Part shown: positions 33,825 to 39,142 of the stretch, piece after piece
How the letters are laid out: each line of letters starts with the position of its first letter
Position numbering within the stretch: position 1 is the first letter of the stretch
Source: an uncultured Prevotellaceae bacterium
Lineage (GTDB): Bacteria; Bacteroidota; Bacteroidia; Bacteroidales; UBA932
Direction of reading: 5' to 3'
Length of the DNA: 39,142 bases
Assembly: GCA_900314395.1 (NCBI GenBank)
Contig: OMVB01000086.1
Location: 1-39,142, forward strand
Translations under genes and position numbers: made by a program
The notes under the pieces: model-generated
Told to the model about the DNA's origin: nothing
The model's database searches: none
Seen by the model: only the letters and a program-made list of their open reading frames with translations

Positions 33825-36800
33825 TTATTTTTTCTTTGCAGTTTTTTCTGCTGCCTTCCTGGTTGCATCGTACATAACCGGAGTACCGATGAAGATAGAT
33901 GCATAGGTACCGATGATGATACCGAGGCAGAGTGCAACAGACAGACCCCTGATGGACTCACCGCCGAAGATTGCGATTGCAAGCATAGGGAGGAGTGTTG
34001 ATACAGAGGTGTTTACCGTACGGGTAAGGGTTGCATTCAGGGCGGTATTCACGGTCTCCTTGAAGTCCTGGTTGGGATGCAGGGCCCTCATCTCACGGAT
34101 ACGGTCGAAGATAACCACGTTATCGTTGATAGCGTAACCGATGATGGTAAGGATAGCTGCGATGAAGGTCTGGTCAACGTCCAGGTTGAACGGCAGGATG
34201 CCGGTGAACAGGGAGAAGAAGCCGATGATGATAATTGCAGTGTGTGCAAGTGAAACAACACCGCCGAGACCCCATGTCCAGCCTTTGAAACGGAAGGCGA
34301 TATAACCGAAGATAACGAATAGGGCGATGATAACTGCAATCACAGCGTCACGCTTCATATCGTTGGCGATGGTAGGTCCTACCTTCTCTGAAGATATGAT
34401 ACCGTTTTCTACGGTGTCCGGAGCCTTGAAGTCATCAAGGGAGATTTCCTCTGCGAAGAAGCCCTTGGTTGCATTGTAGAGCTTGCCCTCGATTTCCTTG
34501 TCGGCCTCGATAGACTCGTCGTTTACCTTATAGGTTGTGGTAACCTTCATCTGGGTTGCACCACCGAACTGCTTAACCTCTACGGAAGCTGCATTGTTAT
34601 CGCTGGTGAACTCCTGCTGAACTGCAGCGCGAACCTGCTCAGCTACCTGAGGCTGGTCGAAGCGCAGAACGTAGGTCCTACCTCCCTGGAAGTCAACACC
34701 GAAGGTGAAGCCCTTGAGGATGATGGAGGCGATGGCGATTGCCACTACGATACCGGAGATGGTGTAAGAGAACTTCTTCTTGCCAAGGAAGTCAATCTTG
34801 GTATGCTTGAGGAAGTTCTTTGAGAACTCGTTCTCGAAGGTAATCTTCTTGTTACGTGCAATCTGGCGCTCGAAGATGAGCCTTGTGATGAAGATTGAGG
34901 TAACGATAGAGGTGATGATACCGATGATAAGGGTGGTTGCGAAGCCCTGTACAGGACCGCTACCGAAGAAGAAGAGTACCAGACCGGTGAGGAGGGTTGT
35001 TACCTGACCGTCGATAATTGCGGAATATGCATTCTTGTAACCGTCGGAAACAGCCTTGCTCTGGCCCTTGCCTGCTGCAAGCTCTTCCTTGATACGCTCA
35101 TAGATAATAACGTTCGCATCCACTGCCATACCCAGGGTCAATACCAAACCGGCGATACCGGGAAGGGTAAGAACAGCACCGAAGGAGGTGAGGATACCGA
35201 ACAGGAACAGCACGTTGCAAAGCAGGGCTGCGTCTGCTGCCAAACCTGCACCGCGATAGAAGAGAACCATGTAGATAAGTACAAGGAGGAACGCGATGAG
35301 GAATGAAATCATACCGGACTGGATGGACTTGGCACCGAGTGAAGGTCCTACGATTTCTTCCTGGATGATCTTGGCCGGAGCGGGAAGCTTACCGGATTTG
35401 AGCACGTTGGTAAGGTCGGTTGCCTCTTCGATGTCGAAGTTGCCGGTGATTGATGAGTTACCGCCGGTAATCTCGTTCTGGACGGTAGGATAAGAATATA
35501 CCATGCCGTCAAGTACGATGGCAATCTGCCTGCCGACGTTGGCCTTTGTGAGAGCTGCCCATGTGTTGGCACCCTGTGCGTTCATTGTCATGGAAACGGA
35601 AGGGTTACCCTGGTTGCGGCCCTGACCATCATAAGATACGCGCGCGTCTGAAACTGCACCTCCGTCAAGGGGAGCCTTGCCCTCGAAGGTGGAAGCCTTG
35701 ATGGCTACGAGCTCATAGAGGTTGCCGCCCTTAACATAGTCTGAAGGTTTAACAGACCACATGGGAACAAACTCTGCGGGGAAGATGTCGCGGACCTCAG
35801 GAATTGCAAGATACCTGTTTACAAGTGCGGTGTCTGCACCCTGTGCGAGACCGATGCAGGCGGTACCGTCGCTGATAACCTGTACGCGGATGTTCTCATT
35901 GAGGGCTGCATAGAGGGGATGAGCCTTCTTGAATGCCTCCAGGGAAGCCTGTACGTCTGCCTCCTGCTGGCCCAGTTCCTCGTTGAGGATGTTTGAAGTG
36001 CTGTCTGCGGGAGCGGCCTCTTCTGCTGCAACTGCTTCTGCGGTCTCGTTGGCATTGAGTTTGGCGATGAGAGCATCGGCCTCGTCAAGATAGCCGGCGA
36101 GTTCCTGCCTTGTGAAGGTTGTCCAGAATTCGAGGGATGCGGTACCCTGGAGGAGCTTTCTTACACGCTCGGGCTCTTTTACACCCGGGAGCTCCACGAG
36201 GATACGTCCGCTGGAACCGAGCCTCTGGATGGAAGGCTGGGTAACGCCGAACCTGTCGATACGGTTACGGAGCACATTGAAGGAGTTTGCTACGGCAGCC
36301 TCTGCGTCCTCGCGGATTACAGAGATAACCTGCTCGTCGGTGGACTCCGGACGGATGCGGTCCTTCATATCGTAGGTTCCGAACACGCTTGACAGGCGCT
36401 TGCCGTTACCTGCCTCTTTCCAAGCCTCTGCGAAGAGGGAGATGAAGTCTGCCTTGGAAGAGGTGCTGTTCTTCTTGGCAAGTGCTATTGCTGCGTTGAA
36501 CTCCTCTGAATTGTTGTTGCCGGCGAGGGCCTTTACGAGATCCTCCAACTGAACTTGGAGCATTACGTTCATACCTCCCTTGAGGTCAAGACCCAGGTTG
36601 ATTTCTTTGGATTTTACGTCCTTGTAAGTGTAGCCGAAGTAAACCTTTTCGGCGGAGACAGAGTCAATGTAGAACCTGTTCCTGGCTTTGCTGAGGGAAT
36701 CCAGGGCGTAAGCCTGGTTTGCCTCAGCAATCTTGCCGAAGGCTGCACTGTTCTGGAAAGATTCGACTGCCTTTGCCGCATACTTTTCTGCCTTTTTCTC

Positions 36801-36893
36801 CTGGATGCTGGAAACAACAGTGAAGGAGAGCTGCCAGATACAAGCGAGTGCGAGCAAGATAGCTACGAACCTGATTGCGCCTTTACTTTGCAT
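33825..36893 (-). CDS. secDF: fused protein translocase subunit SecDF
   Basis: This 1022-residue membrane protein joins SecD and SecF, which use the proton motive force to help SecYEG export proteins. The SecD half has the N-terminal membrane segment, LGLDLKGGMNVMLQVQ, the long periplasmic domain, RVSYDGQGRNQGNPSVSMTM, and the five-helix block with LTLGMAVDANVIIYERI. The SecF half begins near 700 with FLGKKKFSYTISGIVVAIAI and FGVDFQGGRTYVLRFDQP, and ends with LTIIGYAINDNVVIFDRI. The periplasmic region contains an Ala/Glu-rich insert (ANETAEAVAAEEAAPADSTS), which I take to be a lineage-specific linker. Length is right for Bacteroidota SecDF. A terminator follows the stop. Confidence 0.97.
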   Translation of the reverse strand: MQSKGAIRFVAILLALACIWQLSFTVVSSIQEKKAEKYAAKAVESFQNSAAFGKIAEANQAYALDSLSKARNRFYIDSVSAEKVYFGYTYKDVKSKEINLGLDLKGGMNVMLQVQLEDLVKALAGNNNSEEFNAAIALAKKNSTSSKADFISLFAEAWKEAGNGKRLSSVFGTYDMKDRIRPESTDEQVISVIREDAEAAVANSFNVLRNRIDRFGVTQPSIQRLGSSGRILVELPGVKEPERVRKLLQGTASLEFWTTFTRQELAGYLDEADALIAKLNANETAEAVAAEEAAPADSTSNILNEELGQQEADVQASLEAFKKAHPLYAALNENIRVQVISDGTACIGLAQGADTALVNRYLAIPEVRDIFPAEFVPMWSVKPSDYVKGGNLYELVAIKASTFEGKAPLDGGAVSDARVSYDGQGRNQGNPSVSMTMNAQGANTWAALTKANVGRQIAIVLDGMVYSYPTVQNEITGGNSSITGNFDIEEATDLTNVLKSGKLPAPAKIIQEEIVGPSLGAKSIQSGMISFLIAFLLVLIYMVLFYRGAGLAADAALLCNVLFLFGILTSFGAVLTLPGIAGLVLTLGMAVDANVIIYERIKEELAAGKGQSKAVSDGYKNAYSAIIDGQVTTLLTGLVLFFFGSGPVQGFATTLIIGIITSIVTSIFITRLIFERQIARNKKITFENEFSKNFLKHTKIDFLGKKKFSYTISGIVVAIAIASIILKGFTFGVDFQGGRTYVLRFDQPQVAEQVRAAVQQEFTSDNNAASVEVKQFGGATQMKVTTTYKVNDESIEADKEIEGKLYNATKGFFAEEISLDDFKAPDTVENGIISSEKVGPTIANDMKRDAVIAVIIALFVIFGYIAFRFKGWTWGLGGVVSLAHTAIIIIGFFSLFTGILPFNLDVDQTFIAAILTIIGYAINDNVVIFDRIREMRALHPNQDFKETVNTALNATLTRTVNTSVSTLLPMLAIAIFGGESIRGLSVALCLGIIIGTYASIFIGTPVMYDATRKAAEKTAKKK

Positions 36894-36957
36894 TTTGTTA
36901 TTGTTTTAAAAATTACTATTTCGTTGTCACTATTCCGCATTTCGGCAAAATAGACGG

Positions 36958-36965
36958 CAAAGTTA
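36958..36965 (-). promoter_or_regulatory. -7 element upstream of secDF
   Basis: TAACTTTG on the minus strand matches TAnnTTTG, 64 bases before ATG 36893. No convincing -33 box. Confidence 0.4.
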
Positions 36966-36977
36966 TAAATTATTTTC

Positions 36978-36985
36978 TAAATTTG
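36978..36985 (+). promoter_or_regulatory. -7 element upstream of the PD40/SPOR protein
   Basis: TAAATTTG matches TAnnTTTG and lies 18 bases before ATG 37004, divergent from the secDF promoter 12 bases away. Confidence 0.45.
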
Positions 36986-37003
36986 CAGTCGCAACTGACA
37001 GAA

Positions 37004-38947
37004 ATGAAGAAAAAAGCGGCAAATATCCTTATGCCGGCCCTCCTTGGCCTGGTTTTTTGCGTCGGAAATGTAATTTCCGGCAGCGCGCGGAACAACTTTT
37101 CAATTATTTTGCGGGATTTGAGGGACACAACGGACACCATCGGACCGATGGTGCCGCAACTCTCTGCCGCTCAATTGTTTGCAAAGGGAGACTCCCTTAG
37201 AAAGGAATATTGTTTCGAGTCCGCGCTGGAGGCTTACGAAGCCGCCGTCGACGCCACATCGGACAGTCTTGAAAGGCAGAAATATGAAGACGGGGCGATG
37301 CTGGCGCAGAACGGCCTCAACATGCTCGGATTCTGCAACAAACCGGTTGTTATCGCCCGTGAAAAATTCTCCCTTGAAGACTTTTTCCTTTATTATCCGC
37401 TTCCGGACCGCAGCTGGAGGCCGGTTCCCAACGCCCTTGACTCCGTGGGCGGCTCACCCGTCCGCGCAACCTGGATTCCGGAGGAAGAACGGGCGCTTTA
37501 TTACAGCGCCCCCGACGCCGACGGTATCAGGAACCTTTACCGGACGCAGTTTGCAGATACCGTCTGGACGGCCCCTGAGCTGCTTGGGGAGCAGCTGACG
37601 TCTTCCGGGAACGAGATTTTCCCGATGCTGTCCCCTGATGGCCAGAGCCTTTACTTCGCCTCTGACGGCCTTTACGGCATGGGCGGATACGACCTGTACG
37701 TTTCACGTTGGAACAAAGAGCAGAGGGAATGGGACACCCCCATGAACCTTGGCTTCCCGTATTCTTCCCCTTACGACGATTTCCTGTTTGTGAATTCCCC
37801 GGACGGCAAGTATTCCATTTTCGCATCCAACCGCGAGTGCGGGCCGGACAGCGTTTATGTCTACGTGCTTGAGTATGACAGCATGCCCGTCCGTTACAGC
37901 TTTGCCGATGCCGGCGATGAAATCCGGGCCCTTGCAAGCCTTGCTCCCGCTGCCGATGCCGCTCGTGTCGATAACCGTGAGGTTGTTTCCAAGGCCGATG
38001 AAGCAGAGGATGAGTTGCAGCGTCAGTATGTATCCAGAGTACTGGAAGTCAGGCGTTTACGCGATTCTATATACCTTCGTGGACAGCGCGTCGATGCGGC
38101 CCGCGATGTCTTTGCGGCCGCCGGTGACGCAAAGCGCCAGGAGATGGCGGAAAGCATCATAAATATGGAGGAATCCTTGGTGTCGCTTGAGGACTCCTTG
38201 AATGTAGCCGTAAAGCTTCTGGGCAAGCTTGAAATGGATATCATAATGTCCGGCAAGGCAATCAACCCGGACAAGGTCCAGGAAATCGCAGACCGCGAAA
38301 TGAAGGGCGCAGACAACGGCTTCGCCTTCTCTGCGCACAGGATGGGCTCCGTTCCGGAGATGAACGTCCTTGAGCCCGTAAGAGCTTTCGATTATTCCTT
38401 CATGATTCTCCCGGAGGGCCGATTCGCAGAGGATAACACCCTTCCTTCCGGGCTCGTTTACCAGATTCAGCTGTTCAGTTCCTCAAAGCAGGCAACCGTA
38501 GACAAACTCAAAGGTGTGAGCCCTGTTTTCTGGAGGCGTTCCGCTTCTTTGAAGTTCACGTATTACGCCGGTTTGTTCCGTTCTTACAAGGACGTTCTTT
38601 CCAATCTTAACAAGGTCAAGAAAGCAGGCTTCAAGAACGCCTTCATTGTGGCTTTCAACGACGGCAAACTGATAAATGTTTCCGCTGCCCGCAAGTTGGA
38701 AAAGACGGACGTAAATACTTATAACATAAGGATTTCCATAGGTGGAGACGGCAGTCTCTCAGACTCTGCCAAGACGGTTCTCCTGTCTATCACAGGCAAG
38801 GAGCTTGCGCGCAACGTTGGTGCCGATGGCGAAGTGACTTACGTCGTCGGTCCCTACCGTGACCGCTCAGAGGCTACCGCCACCGCCACCGCCCTTCGCG
38901 CCAACGGCTTCCCTTCCGCCACCGTAGAAGAGTCCGTCCGGAAATAA
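37004..38947 (+). CDS. exported protein with TPR-like, PD40 beta-propeller and SPOR-like regions
   Basis: This 647-residue protein has a hydrophobic N-terminal signal (about 7-28, ANILMPALLGLVFCVGNVIS). A TPR-like helical pair follows (AQLFAKGDSLRKEYCFESAL with LEAYEAAVDA). Then come PD40/WD40-like propeller strands: EERALYYSAPDADGIRNLYR, MLSPDGQSLYFASDGLYG with GYDLYVSRW, and SPDGKYSIFASNRE. The middle (about 330-480) is helical, charged and coiled-coil-like (LEVRRLRDSIYLRGQRVDAA). The end has a SPOR-like domain (VYQIQLFSSSKQAT, then AGLFRSYKDVLSNLNKVKKA) and a second shorter one (VVGPYRDRSEATATATAL). TPR plus PD40 recalls PorE-type OmpA proteins of the type IX system, but I see no OmpA domain. 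Peptidoglycan contact by SPOR-like domains is plausible. The frame opens earlier; ATG 37004 gives the signal. Confidence 0.78.
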   Translation: MKKKAANILMPALLGLVFCVGNVISGSARNNFSIILRDLRDTTDTIGPMVPQLSAAQLFAKGDSLRKEYCFESALEAYEAAVDATSDSLERQKYEDGAMLAQNGLNMLGFCNKPVVIAREKFSLEDFFLYYPLPDRSWRPVPNALDSVGGSPVRATWIPEEERALYYSAPDADGIRNLYRTQFADTVWTAPELLGEQLTSSGNEIFPMLSPDGQSLYFASDGLYGMGGYDLYVSRWNKEQREWDTPMNLGFPYSSPYDDFLFVNSPDGKYSIFASNRECGPDSVYVYVLEYDSMPVRYSFADAGDEIRALASLAPAADAARVDNREVVSKADEAEDELQRQYVSRVLEVRRLRDSIYLRGQRVDAARDVFAAAGDAKRQEMAESIINMEESLVSLEDSLNVAVKLLGKLEMDIIMSGKAINPDKVQEIADREMKGADNGFAFSAHRMGSVPEMNVLEPVRAFDYSFMILPEGRFAEDNTLPSGLVYQIQLFSSSKQATVDKLKGVSPVFWRRSASLKFTYYAGLFRSYKDVLSNLNKVKKAGFKNAFIVAFNDGKLINVSAARKLEKTDVNTYNIRISIGGDGSLSDSAKTVLLSITGKELARNVGADGEVTYVVGPYRDRSEATATATALRANGFPSATVEESVRK

Positions 38948-38970
38948 GGAGCAAAATTAATCTTAAGGGG

Positions 38971-38999
38971 TTGCAATTGTAAAAATTTTTGTATCTTTG
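38971..38999 (+). promoter_or_regulatory. promoter for tRNA-Ser
   Basis: TTG (38971-38973) and TATCTTTG (38992-38999) are separated by 18 bases, a near-ideal Bacteroidota promoter. The expected start near 39006 gives a leader of about 44 bases before the tRNA, which includes a CTTCG-GTAA-CGAAG hairpin. Confidence 0.65.
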
Positions 39000-39049
39000 C
39001 AATCCCTTTAGGGGGATACTTCGGTAACGAAGCCCGCGAACAGGTGACT

Positions 39050-39138
39050 GGAGAGGTGGGTGAGTGGCTGAAACCACCGGTTTGCTAAACCGACGTACGG
39101 GTCATTCCGTACCACGAGTTCGAATCTCGTCCTCTCCG
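39050..39138 (+). tRNA. tRNA-Ser(GCU)
   Basis: Acceptor GGAGAGG (39050-39056) pairs with CCTCTCC (39131-39137), discriminator G at 39138. The anticodon GCT is at 39084-39086 in loop TTGCTAA, so it reads AGC/AGU serine codons. A long variable arm with stem GTACGG/CCGTAC (39095-39112) marks a class II tRNA. The T-arm is ACGAG-TTCGAAT-CTCGT. The 27-43 pair looks mismatched (C-A). CCA is not encoded. The gene lies at the window edge, and more tRNAs could follow. Confidence 0.95.
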
Positions 39139-39142
39139 CAAA

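Overview
The window looks like a Bacteroidales (Bacteroidota) chromosome segment. The gene content points there: a single-chain SecDF, an S46 dipeptidyl-peptidase, a BACON-domain lipoprotein, a DUF4923-type exported protein, an EF-G2-like paralog, and Mrp with a MIP18 domain. Most starts lack a Shine-Dalgarno sequence. Many genes are preceded by the Bacteroidota -7 element TAnnTTTG, some with a -33 TTTG or TTG 18-20 nt upstream. Coding sequence is moderately GC-rich except around 20.2-21.9 kb, which is visibly AT-richer. I cannot name a genus.

Layout. 1-3565 (-): a glycosyltransferase translationally coupled to a large YfhO-type membrane protein cut by the window edge. 3654-6740 (+): mutS-folA. 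6852-9319 (-): an EF-G paralog with altered GTPase motifs and a small unknown gene. 9543-13908 (+): an XRE-type regulator, rnhB, a periplasmic DPP7-like peptidase and mrp. 13945-19149 (+): an exported transglutaminase-like protein, a small exported protein, and an NfeD-flotillin membrane module. 19150-22030: an accessory, partly decayed zone with two large perfect hairpins, a promoter-hairpin-T-tract unit that looks like a small RNA gene, a hexosaminidase-like remnant lacking its catalytic domain, the C-terminal end of a TonB-dependent receptor, and a REP-associated-type (Y1/HUH) transposase followed at once by a nested palindrome cluster. 22066-23735 (-): a DUF4923-type protein and a ThiL-like protein missing most catalytic aspartates. 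23806-25890 (+): an exported endonuclease/exonuclease/phosphatase-fold protein and a class-C beta-lactamase-fold lipoprotein. 25894-33725 (-): M6 metalloprotease, four-BACON lipoprotein, dnaE. 33825-36893 (-): secDF. 37004-38947 (+): an envelope protein with TPR-like, PD40-like and SPOR-like parts. 39050-39138: tRNA-Ser(GCU).

Most of the window is housekeeping (repair, folate, replication, secretion, translation) interleaved with envelope and periplasmic functions. The best candidates for something undescribed are the 19.15-22.03 kb zone (RAYT-like transposase, candidate cognate palindromes and a candidate sRNA), the ThiL-like predicted pseudoenzyme, and the EF-G paralog in which Ser replaces the catalytic His.
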